A DNA stretch of 64,000 nucleotides from Rutstroemia sp. NJR-2017a BVV2 (GCA_002946415.1 NJPS01000048.1:372001-436000); one strand, 5' to 3'; shown: positions 23,392 to 35,800, numbered from the stretch's first letter. The notes: generated by a model not told the origin, from the sequence alone. A program made the numbers and translations.

Positions 23392-25835
23392 ATGAAGTCC
23401 ACAGTCTTTACTGCTCTGGCTGCATTCTTTGCACAGTCCTCAGCATCTGTCATTCCAAGCATTCGTTCTCCTATCACTCCAACACTTCTTCACGCTCGTC
23501 AAAACTCCACCAACTCCACTACATCCTGCACCAATACTGCTACCTCCAGAAACTGCTGGGGAGACTACTCTATCGACACCAACTGGTACGATGTTACTCC
23601 TAACACCGGAGTAACTAGAGGTTTGTGAATCCTTCTCCTTTCACAGTTAGCTTATACTAACTCCACTTCCAGAGTACTGGCTTTCCGTTGAGAACAGCAC
23701 TGTCAACCTTGACGGTTATGAGCGCCACGCCTTGACTTTCAATGGAACCGTCCCTGGTCCTGCCATTGTTGCTGATTGGGGTGACAACCTTATCATTCGT
23801 AAGTCTTCTCTTCTATATCATGCAAGAACGACAGCACTTTTGCTTCGCCTAGTGGAATGGACAGTCAAGTCTGCATTGTCTCCTATCCACTGAAGTTATC
23901 CATTGCGGCCTATGGTTCTCTCTTGAAACGGTCCACAATCTGTTGCAAAGCCGGCTCTAGTTGGATCTGCTTGGTTCACTATCAAGTAGACAACTAGTTC
24001 CAGCAGCACTTGTGATTCCTCGTCCTAGTTCCGACTAAACACTCGTGTTGCCGCAAATCTATTGCTTTTTCTACAAAACATTATGGAGACCACTCATATC
24101 TGCCTGAATAAGCGTCTTTATCTCTTGACCAAATGACTAACACGACACTGCAGATGTGACTAACAACCTTGAGCACAACGGAACATCAATTGTGAGTAAT
24201 CACGTGACTTGACTAGATACATCAAAATACTAACATCGGTCTTCTAGCATTGGCATGGTATTCGTCAGCTTGGAAGCCTTGAATATGACGGTGTTCCGGG
24301 TGTCACTCAGGTAAGCTTTAAAAGCAGTTCAAATAGCACCAAACTGATCAATCTTACAGTGTCCTATCGCCCCTGGAGATTCTTTGACCTACAAGTTCCA
24401 AGCGACCCAATACGGAACTACCTGGTATCACTCTCACTTCACTCTTCAGTACGGTGACGGACTCTTGGGCCCCTTGGTCATCCACGGACCTGCCACAGCC
24501 AACTACGATGTCGACGTCGGAACTATCTTCCTCCAAGACTGGGCCCACGAATCCGTCTTCCAGCGCTGGGATACTGCTAGACTGGGAGCTCCACCATCTC
24601 TCCAAAGCAATCTGATCAACGGAACCAACGTATTCAACTGCACTGGCAGCACAGATGCCAACTGTGTCGGCGGCGGCAAGAAGTTCGAGCTTGAGTTCGT
24701 CTCCGGCACTAAATACCTCCTCCGACTAATCAACGTCGCCGTCGACGGTCACTTCGAATTCGCCATCGACGGACACAAACTCACCGTCGTCGCCACCGAT
24801 CTCGTGCCCATCGTCCCCTATGAAACCGACACCCTGCTAATCTCCATCGGCCAACGCTACGACGTCATCGTTGAAGCCAACCAGCCCTCCGGCGACTACT
24901 GGCTCCGCGGCAACTGGGGAACCGCCTGCTCCACCAACGACAACGCCGCCAACATGACCGGTATCGTGCGCTACGACTCCTCCAGCACCGCCGACCCCAC
25001 CAGCACCCCGTCCACGGTCCGCGGCACTTGCGCTGATGAGCCAGTTGCTAGCTTGGTCCCGCATCTGAAGCTCGATGTTGGGAACTACTCGATTGTGGAG
25101 GAGGGCTTGAGTTTCGCTTTCACGAACTACTTCACCTGGACTATTAACGGTAGCTCGCTATTGCTGGACTGGGCAAACCCAACTACGTTGAAGATATTCA
25201 ACAACGAGACTGTCTTCCCGACTCCGTACAATGTTGTGGCATTGGAGCCCGATGCGGCGAATGATGATTGGGTTGTTTATGTTATTGAGGACAACACTGG
25301 CTTTGGGTGAGTTTTCTTTTTCGCTACTTCCCCCCTTTTCCCAATCTGAAAACAGTATCAAATGAAGGGGAGGAAAAGAGAATCAGTAGCTAACGCGTTG
25401 GAACCTGCAGACTCAACCACCCAATCCATCTCCACGGTCATGACTTCTGGGTCATTGCTCAAGAACAAGACGTCTTTGATCCAGTTACCTCTCCCTCGAA
25501 GTTCAACCTCGTCAATGCTCCTCGTCGTGATGTTGCCTCGCTCCCTGGAAATGGTTATTTGGCCATCGCGTTCAAGCTCGATAACCCAGGGTCTTGGCTT
25601 CTTCACTGCCACATTGTATGTTTTCCCTACTCCTTTCCCCCCACGCAAACCCAAACTAACCACCCCTCTCCTACAGGCTTGGCACGCATCCGAAGGTCTC
25701 GCTATGCAGTTCGTCGAGACGCAAAGCCAGATCGCCATTGGCATGAGCGATACCAATACCTTCGAGCAGACCTGTTCCAACTGGAACAAGTATGTTCCCA
25801 ATGAGGAATTCGCCGAGGATGATTCTGGTATCTAA
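23392..25835 (+). CDS. Secreted ascomycete laccase (multicopper oxidase), Lcc2-like
   Basis: Seven exons: 23392-23620, 23673-23798, 24154-24191, 24248-24310, 24360-25306, 25411-25615 and 25677-25835, giving 588 aa in a closed frame. It begins with a signal peptide (MKSTVFTALAAFFAQSSAS). All four copper-ligand segments are present: HWHG (L1), WYHSH (L2), HPIHLHGHDF (L3) and HCHIAWHASEGLAMQF (L4). Leucine is at the T1 axial position, as usual in ascomycete laccases. Many N-X-S/T sequons occur. The protein ends exactly in DSGI, the C-terminal plug motif of mature ascomycete laccases, so no C-terminal extension needs removal. The enzyme oxidises phenols and reduces O2 to water in the extracellular space, with roles in lignin or phenolic detoxification, pigment or pathogenesis. 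The overall sequence resembles the Botrytis Lcc2 type (from memory). Intron 2 is 355 nt, much longer than the others. It has its own TATA box and stands alone. Confidence 0.97.
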
Positions 25836-27552
25836 ATACCCTCCGCTCTTTATGGATGGTTTCCTGTATAGGCAGGGTTGGAGATTTTGCTTGATGACGA
25901 TGATGATGTGTTTACGCTCTTTTGATACTTTTCCTTCTGATTTTTCTACTTCTTCACTCATTTCTTCAGTTTCTTCACTTCTTCTTCTGCACCTTCTTTC
26001 GATCCTTTTTCTTCTTTTCCATTCCGATTGTTGATGTTGAACCTGAAGATTGTATGTATTGCTAATACGGATAACAAGTGTATGTATGATGAAGGATGGA
26101 TGGATGGAATATCTCTGCTTTGCTTTTTTAGTCAGGGACGATTGTACTGTATTTGCTTCGCTTTTCCTCCCCTTGGTTTGGAAGTTATTGAGATATGAGA
26201 TATTGGTAAATAACATAGGGATTTGATTTGAGGGATGGATGTTTATAGTGTTTTGCTAATGTATTATTTTGTTACTTGGGTATGATTACTGTACAAATGT
26301 GATGATTTGTGAGTTCTGATTGGTGGTGGTTGATGGTGTTGATGGTGTTGATGGCGCTGCTGTGTCAGATATATTACAGTAGTAGATAAATAAGAAGCCG
26401 AGCAATGCGAATGGAATATTGGACGATCCTCGTTTGATTCCATTTCCTGAAACGCTGCTTCTTGGTTATTGGTCGCCACAGCTCGAAGTTACCAAAATAG
26501 GATACTCATACAGCAGAGTAAGTTTCGGATGCAGACTGACATACCGGACTTCCGCTAGATGATAATGCACTGGCGATCAAGAAGGCTCAGCGGCAGGCGA
26601 TCGCTACAGTGCTGCTATTTCAATAATACGCGAATACGCCTCCCCGCACTGTGAAAAACAACTCACACCCCAATGCAGTAGTTCAAATGCGCAGCAGCAC
26701 CTTTTCCCAACCACGGAAATAGTATCGCACCACACAGCGGCGAAAAGCTTTCGTACGCATCGGCTCTTGAACAATCCGATAGGAGCCTTCGTATGAACGT
26801 TTCCTAAGTTTATACGATTGATTAGTAAGCAGTAACTTAATCATTCTACCTTAGGATACTTTATTGTCCAATCATGAGAAGTCGCTTAACTGTTAAATGT
26901 CCCTTTCGGGGTATTTGCTCTGCGTCACGTTCTCGATGCGTACTCTGCAGGCAAAGAAAAGAGGCTGATGCCGGTGGGTGCCTTAAAGGTGGGCGAGTGG
27001 GCGGGTGGGCTTAGACGTGGTGGAAAGTAAATAAGTAATAAGGGCAACAATCTCAATCTCAACCTCAAATCTCTTTATACTGCGTGCGGAGTAGAATTCA
27101 TTCAAACCAATTCAATGTTTTCTTAACGCAAAATCACATATTCCATAATTTATATCTTCCTCTTCCATTTGATTGGGTCACCTGCAAAAGTAATCTCGCT
27201 TTCCTACTTTTTCCCCGGCTTTTTTCCTGGTGCTGCACCAAGTAACTTTACGTTCTACAGTAGGGCTCTTTGCGCCTGGTCCGTCCTGGCCCTGGTCCTG
27301 GTCCCTTTCTAACGTCATTCGACTGTCACTCGCACCACTCACCACTCACCTCTCCCCTCTCACCTCTCACTCCATTCATCCAGAGTACAACGAAAAACCT
27401 AATCTCTTCTTTCTTCTCTTACTTCCCTTTCTTCGGAAACAACGACCACAACCATATAAAAAAGTTATCGAACCATTCGTTACATCAATTGCCACGCAAA
27501 TATTGATACGTATTTTATTTGCTTCGGTTGATTTGTTCTTGTTCTGTCAATT
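25836..27552. other. Spacer between laccase and syntaxin genes
   Basis: T-rich, CTT-rich sequence at 25915-26040 is probably laccase 3'UTR. Short imperfect GGATGGAT and GGTGTTGAT repeats lie at 26094-26112 and 26328-26355. The last 500 bp are CT-rich (CACTCACC/CACCTCTC words at 27335-27370) and form the likely promoter and leader of the syntaxin. No gene seen. Confidence 0.4.
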
Positions 27553-28728
27553 ATGTCGAACACGCAGTATCAACAATATGGCGGGAATCCATACCAGTAT
27601 TCTCCTGCCGCAGAATCCGGCTATGGAGGCGTAAGCAATCCTTTCTTTCTTTCACCACTCCCCCTCATCTATCGCGCGGACAATCCCGGCATATTCTAAC
27701 ACGACGACGTCAATAGAACAATCTAGCGCAACCCCATTCAGGTCTTGAACATGAGATGTCCAATTACTCCAATACCTCCGAATACTCAGCCGGTACACCT
27801 GGCGCCATCCCTGCTCCCAGCGGCTCCTTCCTCAGTCAACAAGCCTTCCTCGAGCGTGTCGACTTTGCGAAATCCGAAATCAAGTCTCTTTCCTCGAACA
27901 TCCACCAAATCGCTACTCTCCACCAACGCGCGCTGTCCTCGCCCGACCAAAACTCGACGCAGCAGCTCGAAAACCTCGTGACTCAGACACAACTCAAGAA
28001 CACGCAGATCCGCGACCAAATCAAGTATTTGGAAGGCGATGCGATCAAGACGACGGATAATACCAAGACTGTTAAGACCACGCAGGCGAATAAATTGAAG
28101 GCCGAGTTTGAGAAAGCTCTCCATGATTATAGAGCGGAGGAGCTCGATTATAGGAATAAATATCGCCAGCAAATTGCGAGACAGTACAAGATCGTTAATC
28201 CGGATGCTACGGAACAGGAGATCCAGGAGGCGAGTGAGTTGGATTGGGGTTCGGAGGGTGTTTTTCAAACTGCTGTATGTGTCTCACTTTCCGGTGGATC
28301 TTTTTTGCTTCATCAACCCTACTACTTCAAATGATAATATAAACTAATCAACGCAAAAGCTCAAATCCAACCGATCCGGCCAGGCTTCTTCAGTTCTCGG
28401 AGCCGTTCGAGCACGTCACAATGAGCTCCAACGCATTGAAGCTACTCTTACCGACTTAGCAGCTATGTTTGCCGACATGGCTCAGATCGTAGAGGCTCAA
28501 GACATAGTTGTTGAGCGTACTGAAGACAACGCGTTCAAGACCGCCGAAGATGTCGATAAAGGAAACACCGAGATCACCAAGGCGAACGAGCATGCCAGAC
28601 GCAGAAACCGATTAAAGTGGTGGTGCTTACTACTTGTGATTATTATCATCCTGGCTATTGCACTTGGTGTCGGTATACCTGTTGGGTTGGCGGCTAATGC
28701 AAGTAAGAATGCTACTGGAGGCAAGTAG
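27553..28728 (+). CDS. Plasma-membrane t-SNARE, syntaxin Sso1/Sso2-like
   Basis: Three exons (27553-27630, 27717-28274, 28360-28728) encode 334 aa. The N-terminus is Gln/Asn/Tyr-rich (MSNTQYQQYGGNPYQY). A Habc-like helical region follows (SFLSQQAFLERVDFAKSEIK onward), then a helical SNARE motif with the zero-layer Gln in DMAQIVEAQD. A basic juxtamembrane patch (HARRRNRLKWW) precedes one C-terminal transmembrane helix (LLLVIIIILAIALGVGIPVG). This is the syntaxin layout, and the order and length fit fungal Sso proteins, which pair with Sec9 and Snc for exocytosis at hyphal tips. The tail after the membrane helix holds two N-X-S/T sequons (NAS, NAT), which would face outward. Family is sure. The exact paralogue is inferred. 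Confidence 0.93.
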
Positions 28729-29343
28729 AGAGGCCTTTTACGTTGGGGAGGGGGAAGATAGAGAGATGTTGTTTTCAGAGGGAGTTGAGTTGTGCAGGTT
28801 TCTACTAGAAGTCTGATTAGGAACGTATCTGCAGCACGGAAAGAAATCAAGGCAAGGCAAGATATCCATGGGGGAGAATCCTGTATGTTTGTTGTACATT
28901 GTGGGCGCATATTTTCATTTTTCTTATTTGTTTCTTTCCTTTTTTCTCCGCTTCTACTGTTCACGCGCTATTACTGCTCTTCTCCTATCTTATGATACTT
29001 TCATGATTGGGATGGGAGAACAGAGAAATGGTATGGTGCGGGGGATTGAGATCGCCCTTTTTTCAGATATTAATTCTTTTTTCTTTTTACTTTTACGATG
29101 ATGAATGAGGGAGGGTGGGATACGATGCGATGGGACAGAATGAAAACACACGAGTTAGGAGGGCATGCGGATTAATAATGGAGATAGAGGTCGGGGTGGG
29201 AGAAGACAGACAGATGAGGAGAGGAGAGAGGACGAGAAGTGGGATTTAATGATGGGGATTGGATTGGATGGATGGGGAGGGAATGGGATGGGGAGGGAAA
29301 TGAAATGTCGATATGATTTCTACTCTATTATACAATGAAGGAA

Positions 29344-29384
29344 GAAAGGAAACGAAAGGAAACGAAAGGAAACGAAAGGAAAGG
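29344..29384. repeat. AACGAAAGGA tandem repeat (10 bp, ~4 copies)
   Basis: The unit AACGAAAGGA occurs three times without change at 29351-29380, with partial copies on each side. Confidence 0.9.
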
Positions 29385-29548
29385 GCTGGATGAGATGAAG
29401 ATGAGCAGGGAGGATGGCTTGCTTGGTGGGGTGCATGAAAGAAAGGTCTGAATGTATGAATGGCTGGCTGGATGGAATGAATAGTTGAGGGAAAGGGATG
29501 GGAGGGGACAACTGTTAAAGTAAAATGAGAGAGGTTTTAATAGGGATT

Positions 29549-29590
29549 GAGATTTGAGATTTGAGATTTGAGATTTGAGATTTGAGATTT
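29549..29590. repeat. GAGATTT heptamer repeat, 6 copies
   Basis: Six perfect consecutive copies of the 7-bp unit GAGATTT, followed by a degenerate one. It lies in the 3' region of the syntaxin gene. Confidence 0.95.
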
Positions 29591-30385
29591 GAAATTGAGG
29601 TTATTAGTGGTTTCCACTTTCTGTTTTTTTTATGCTCTTTGCTTTACTTCTGTGTGGCTTTTACTGTGCTGTGTTGGTTTGCTTTCTCCTGTTTTACGTC
29701 TTGTGGCTTGTATTGTGAGGCCTTGGGGTGTGAGGTGATGTGATGTGATGTGATGTATGATACGATGCACCTATTTCCTATTTCTTACTCTTGCTGTTTA
29801 TTTGGTCTGAATGGAAAAGTAAGGAAAGGCAAGGGGAATTGATTGATTCCCGTCCCGGGGAAACAAACGAACAGTCTAGTTGGTAGGAGTTAGGTAACCT
29901 TACATTCATTCTCCTTGAGTTCGTTTGGAGAGGGGGATGGTTGGATAGATGAATGAAGGGAAGATGAATTAGTTAGCTATATGGATAAGTATGCGGATAG
30001 CTGAATAGGCAATAGGGTGACCAGATGTAATAGTAATAGTTGTTGGATAGTTTAGTAGTTAGATGTGTAGACAGTTTTAGACAACTAGATAGTTCCTTGC
30101 CGTAGCTAAATGAGAGCAGACATAGACGGCGAAGAATATATTGCAAACAGCCTCGTCCACCTCTTCACTTATTTCTTGATCGAACATGAACAAGAGAGAG
30201 AGTTTTCACCAAAGGAATGGACTGGACTGGACTGGATTTTTATATAAATAAATAATCAAATTTGATGACAGATAATACCCGTTCATTCATTTCCCATATA
30301 CACCTTAACTCCCATTCCATTCCTTTCCTTTCCCTTCCCACATCCACCTTCAATATCTCATCCTTCTGCACCATCCCCTCCACTA

Positions 30386-31781
30386 CTAATCACCCTTCCC
30401 CATCCCCCTCCCCAACACCCCCTCACTCCTCCTCCTCTTCGTCCGCCCCCAAACCGCGCCCGCCCACTCACTCAACGTAAAGCCCCAATGCCCCGTAACC
30501 AGGACCCCACTAACCACATTCACGACCTTGACCACGAATTTCAGAAACCCATCTCTGCTCTCCTCGACCGTGAGCAGCAGCGGCTCGATATCGTACTTGA
30601 AGAAAATCCCCGGGATGCTGCGCGCGTCGACCACGTGGTCTTGCGACGTCACGGCGTACTGGTTGGTGGAGAGCAGAGTGGGGGTTGAGGACGGGGAGAA
30701 GGTGGACGGGGAGAGCGAGTACAGGGTCGGGACGACCGAGAGGAAGTATTGGAATTTGTGGAAGTTGGAGTCCGTGGAGGAGATGGTGCGGTCGAGGGGG
30801 TTGAGGAGGGAGGGGTAGTAGGGTCCGAAGGAGAGTTCGGAGATTATGTGGGTGAAGTTGAATGCTGCGGTTTATTGTTAGCGAGAGCGGATTTTATTTG
30901 GGGTTTATGAAGGCGGTAGTAAGGTAGTCGATGTAGGAGGAGGAAATAGAGAGAAAAACATACTATTGTGGTCCAAATGCTGACCAAACTCCGGGTATCC
31001 ATGCCCTCTCGCCGTGATATGAAAATCTCCCTGCACTTTATTCACCTCCAAACTTCCATAAACCCTACACGAATCTCCCCCCTTTGGTCCTCCCCTCAAT
31101 CTCGGAGTCTTCGAAAACCGCGCCTTCTTGCTCCTCCCCAATGACACAATATCATGAACATGTTCTTCTCCAAACCCCTCCTCATGATCATGATACCCCT
31201 CTCCAGTTACCACTCTCCCCTCCTTATCTCTCCCCAGTTTATGCACGCCCTTAGCATCAACCCACTGGCTCCAATTCGTGGGGTCTTCCTTCAACATGGT
31301 TGCCGCAAGGATGCGATCCCCGGCCGCGTCTTGCACATTGACATGGAGCTCGGAACATTTCATCTTGACGACGATGTCGAGATTGACTTGGAGATTGTGG
31401 CCAACTCCCTTTTCGACGGTGAAGGTGTGGGTTTCGTGGCCGGTCCACCAGCGGGAGAATTCGCTGAGAACAAGTAGTCCGGATATTAAGAGCATGGCGA
31501 CAGTCCATTTTCCACCGCCGGACGTCTGTGTTACGTATTGGGGTTTGGCTTTGGCTGTTTGGTTGTTAGCTTGTGGAATTGGCTGTCCAAATCGATTGCT
31601 TTTCCGTAATCATGGTAGGTATCTGAGTTGGCGCTGAGAAGTCATAGGTGGGTAGATGGGAATAGTGGCATAAATAAATGAATGGTAAATACATACGAAA
31701 AGCATCAAAAGCCTGAACAATCCCCCCTTTCTTCTCCCCGAACGCATCCTCATCCAACCCACGATCCGCAAATCCATTCAT
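30386..31781 (-). CDS. erv41: Erv41, ER-Golgi COPII vesicle cargo-receptor subunit
   Basis: Three exons, 31781-31697, 31554-30964 and 30864-30386, encode 384 aa with introns of 142 and 99 nt. The protein begins with a short cytosolic segment (GGIVQAFDAFPKAKPQYVTQT). A first transmembrane helix follows (WTVAMLLISGLLVLSEFSRW), then the lumenal domain. That domain has the marker LQVNLDIVVKMKCSELHVNVQDAAGDRI, a Cys shared with Erv46/ERGIC proteins (RLRGGPKGGDSCRVYGSLEVNKVQGDFHI) and HIISELSFG. It then has the conserved QYAVTSQDHVV and GIFFKYDIEPL, ahead of a second transmembrane helix. Erv41 pairs with Erv46 and cycles between ER and Golgi, returning escaped ER residents. The tail RTKRRRSEG is cytosolic. 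Exon 1 precedes a conserved DAFP junction that supports the splice. Confidence 0.95.
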
Positions 31782-32589
31782 CTTGTTATGCGATCCTATA
31801 CGTCGCGCGCAAACACGAATTGGGTTCCTCCACTCTCCACGCACGCCTTCACATGCAACCCCGACTTTGTTTGTGTTCTATGCTCGTTGGCTTTCTGGAG
31901 AATATATGCGCAAGCAATTCAATTGAGGATAAAGGATGGAATATGAACGGGAAAATATATATTTGCAAGAAGAGAATGTCAACGAGCCATCGAAACTCTT
32001 AGGGAAAGTAAGTCAGCTCAGGAACATGAGGGATAGTGGTACTTGGGGTGCTTTGAATTTTGGCTGTTGAAGCTGCAAGCTGTCCTTGAAGCGGGCCGAG
32101 GATTTGCCGTGGGAAATGATTGGCCAATTTCATGGTGGGACATGCAAGGCTGAGGAAGTGCGGTTGGGCTCCACCGAGTTTGCTGCAGATGTGCGGGTTC
32201 GTGCATGAGCGCGCGGAGTGGAAAGTTTCTCCGCATTACATGATTTCGTCCGCTTCGGAAGAGTTGTACTTTCCAGACTGACCAAAACACTTGGAGGAGT
32301 AAGGAAACTGTGCTGAGTGGTTAAGAATATCTGGAAGTCGCCTATCGAAGTCATTCGTTAGGGGATGCACCAAGATCACATTTGATGGACTAACACTGGA
32401 TCTGCTTCGAACATTACCCAGTTCCTGATCCAACTGAGCAATCCGTTCCCAGCGCGTTGAAAGAATCAGCTGCACAGTTGAAGTTGTTAAATTATCCTAA
32501 GTTTACCGGAATAACTAGTTGTTATGTCCTGTCAGAATTTGCCCGCCGCACTCAGTCCTCAGGGCCACGGCAGGATAGGTGTGCTCGTA

Positions 32590-32710
32590 TTCAATTGTAT
32601 GAGAGATTAAGGTGGCACCGGCAAGGTTGGGTAGTGCCGGTATGAGTACTACTTAATTGTACGAGAAATCAAGGTAGCGCCGGCGAGGTTGGGTAGCGCC
32701 TATATGGCTT
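32590..32710. repeat. Tandem pair of 62-bp hairpin units with identical loops
   Basis: Two copies start at AATTGTAYGAG (32593 and 32655). Each contains a stem-loop with the same 11-nt loop AGGTTGGGTAG. In copy 1, ACCGGCA (32617-32623) pairs with TGCCGGT (32635-32641). In copy 2, the GGCG ending at 32685 pairs with CGCC (32697-32700). The loop-closing pair changes from A-T to G-C on both sides. Confidence 0.75.
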
Positions 32711-32756
32711 GCCTCACTATTGGCTAATTAGGAAATAGGGATGTGGTATGTGTGTA

Positions 32757-32896
32757 GGAGATTAACCTCCTATAGTTCTATAGGAGATCGACCTTCTGTA
32801 GGTCTATCGGAACTCTCCTATAGTCCTGTGGGAAGGGGTGTAGGCAATTGGGATATCCTATCTGTCTACACCTATGGGAGATGTAGGTAGATGGGA
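32757..32896. repeat. Cluster of short perfect hairpins
   Basis: Within 140 bp there are AGGAG-ATTAAC-CTCCT, CCTATAG-TT-CTATAGG and GACCT-TCTGT-AGGTC. A longer arm pair GGTGTAG/CTACACC follows with about 21 nt between. The pattern resembles the terminal or internal part of a decayed mobile element, or a structured RNA. No coding sequence is attached. Confidence 0.6.
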
Positions 32897-35800
32897 GGTT
32901 CCAGCTCGAAGGTCAAGGTGTGCGGATGCATGTTTACACTCTTCGATCTTTTATCCACGGTATTCTTCCTCAACCTGATAGGAACCGCGCGATCCGCACC
33001 CTCGTGCATGTCTTCGGGGGTTCTACTCCTATTGCCATCGCCTTCTTCGTCCTAAATCTTGCTTTCTTTGATCTCTTCTTGCCATATGACTTGTTTTCCT
33101 ATGCTTCTCCTGAAGTTATTACCCTTCCCTTGATGTCCAATGCACAACTTCCTTGTTTAATGTCCTTTTCCGGAGCACAATGGCCTCCTACACCGCAGCA
33201 TTCTATCATTTGTAATGCGAGAGCATTTGATACAACTTTAGCCATATATTGTGGACTCGAGTAGCCGCAGCAGGACCTAATACGTCTCGACTCCCCAAAT
33301 TCTCAGTTCACCGTCTCGGATTTTCCAGATTTCGACTTTCAAGCCCGTTCTCAACTATTTTATCGTGCCTAACTGCCGTGGTACCAAGCAATTCCTCGCA
33401 AGTAGCATTACACCAGGACGTCCCTGCAGCTGCAAGCACATTTCTTGTCCGTTATATGTGATTTCATTGCTTTAGTACTCGAGGATTGGGTTGAGTGGAG
33501 TGCCTGGAAGTAGTAAGATTGGGTTTGAGTACGAGGTTGTCGTGGGGGATCCGCGGTGCGTGTCTTCACAAAAATAACAGGGTTTAATGAAGGGGGGCAT
33601 GGATGGAATGAAGCAGATGTGATGCGAATGAAAAACAGAATAGAACACGGCTAATAACTGTGTTGGTGGTAACAGGTTTGCTGAAAGTACCGGCTAGGGT
33701 CCGACTAGTTGGTGTGATGTCTCAATATGTGGTAGAGCAGAGGTTTACCATCTCGTGGTGGTTGGCAGCTATCTTTACTTTGAATTGCTGATGTGAGATG
33801 GAGAGAAGGCATGTAAGAAAGTTTCCGCGGACCGACTGTCGCGGTTCTTCAGGTTGGTCGTCGCACATATTGATCAATAGATGAAGAAAGAGGGTTGGGT
33901 AGTTAACCTGTAGTGGCGTTTGATAATAGTCTCAACCGACACCCAGTAGCTCACCGACATCATTAGCTCGCCGTTGACTTCAGTTTAGTGACTCCGGTTT
34001 TGAGGACACAATGTTCAATAGGCCATAGCATGGGTGGCTCGGAGATTAGACGGGTTAGAGGCGAAGAGGTGAAGGCAACTCATACGGCGACGGACCAAAG
34101 CGTGTGTGAGAGATGGAAGGCGCATTAGTAGAGTAGAAATGCCGAAAGCCTCCTCCTATTTGAGCCACAACCATAGCTCCCTAAATAGTGTGAAAGAAAT
34201 GACAAACTGAAGAGAAATGTAACGTCCCGCTTGATACAAGGCAAATTCAGCCATGCATCACACAAAGCTTGGACATGCTGCCGAGTCAGAACTCGCAGGT
34301 GGTGTCACACTCCAGTGGGTCGTTCAAAGCTACTCGGTTCAATGTTAGACGAGGGTTCGTTAGGAAGTGGCGCTTACATGCATTGTTGGACAACAGATTC
34401 TGTAGAACCCCACATTGCAGGAGGGCAAAATTCTGAACCTTCTGCTTGGATCAAGGCCCTGAAATTCACTCAGGACCATTGTACAAGAATCTGGGGTGCA
34501 TGATGGGTAGCATCGAGTCGATGAAGATGGTAAGAAGTGTTAATAAGATTTAACTTTCGCAGTGACATAGGGGGGCTGTTTGCAACCAATGAAAAATGTG
34601 AATTTCAGAGAAGCTCTTTTCGGCATCCATCAGGGATATGGAGAATCTGGGGAAATAAGCAGGCATCTTACGGCAGATGACAGTCTCATGGCCAAACCGC
34701 ATCCGTGGTGCTAGTACCTCAGCGGTCGGCCTGCCCCGAGCATGCTAGCTGTGTAGCTTCTTGCTCGCCGCCTGCCTGCCAGGACTGTGAATCGGTGCCA
34801 GGTGGTTTCTTCTTCGTGTCATGAGGAGAATTTCCTCCACTTTCGTCTCCTTTCTGTATCGCGAACATTGCCCAAACGGCCTTTGGTAATAGCTAGTTGC
34901 AACTGAAGCCAGGAGCTAGCTTGTCGATTGGACGAAGATCATTTTGATTTCTTCATTGCATTTCTAATTAGCCGGTGCCAGGTCAGCGAATTCGGCCCTT
35001 TCTTCGAGGACGACCCCATTCCCAGGCTTCATTTGTGTCATACGCCAGAGAAAAGCCACATCTTCCACGATCGAGTGAGCAGAGGGGCTCTGTTTGTGGG
35101 ACAAAAATTCTTTGGGACGTTTTCCAGATGCATCATCCATCTCTTGGCGTAGCCAAGTACACAACAACATTTCGGCCACCGTATTGTATCAACAACTTCC
35201 ATGCTGAGGTTTTTGATACATGGTCACCGCGGCGCGAAGGCTGCTAAGACACTATTGCTTCCTGTGCACCGGTCCACTGAGGTCTATTCAACGACAGTAG
35301 CACAAGATGGGTGCCTTGGATGATGGTGGAAAGAATTCACGAGCCGGAAAGTCCGAAGAGGTAACACTGGCTTGGGGGCAAACACCCCAATCACTTCGAC
35401 GACAAGTACCAGTGACTTCAAGCTGAAGCTATTTCGGAAACTCCACACAACTAGAGCGTGTATGACATATCACTATCGGTTGAGACATACCTGTTAAGAA
35501 CTAAGAGCCGACATCAAGTGATACCAAACTACCTATTAAATTTCTGGTCTCTGCGTCGATGCCGAGTTGAGCACATCGAAACCCAGCAACTACCTCTAGA
35601 ATATCACCATCTGACCTACTTCGAGCATAATTCACCGAAGACGGCGCGTTTCTAGAAACTATTCAAGCTTGATAAAGTGAATTTGACGATGTGCAACCTC
35701 GGAGAACAGCCACGCGCTCATCATCATGAATTTTTGTCCACCAAGGAGCTTTGCATGCTTCCAGTGCCCGACTTGGGTCTTACAAGACTGATATGGCGGG

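Larger units (their letters stand above)
28729..30385. other. Convergent 3' region with purine-rich simple repeats
   Basis: This spacer lies between the 3' ends of the syntaxin (+) and Erv41 (-) genes. The + strand is strongly purine-rich at 29100-29540 and pyrimidine-rich at 30290-30450, so each side is G/A-rich in the sense of its own gene. It contains the two tandem repeats listed separately and no gene. Confidence 0.5.

Noticed and set aside
29341..29600. CRISPR-like array
   Set aside because: Units of 7-10 bp without spacers are simple tandem repeats, and the genome is eukaryotic.
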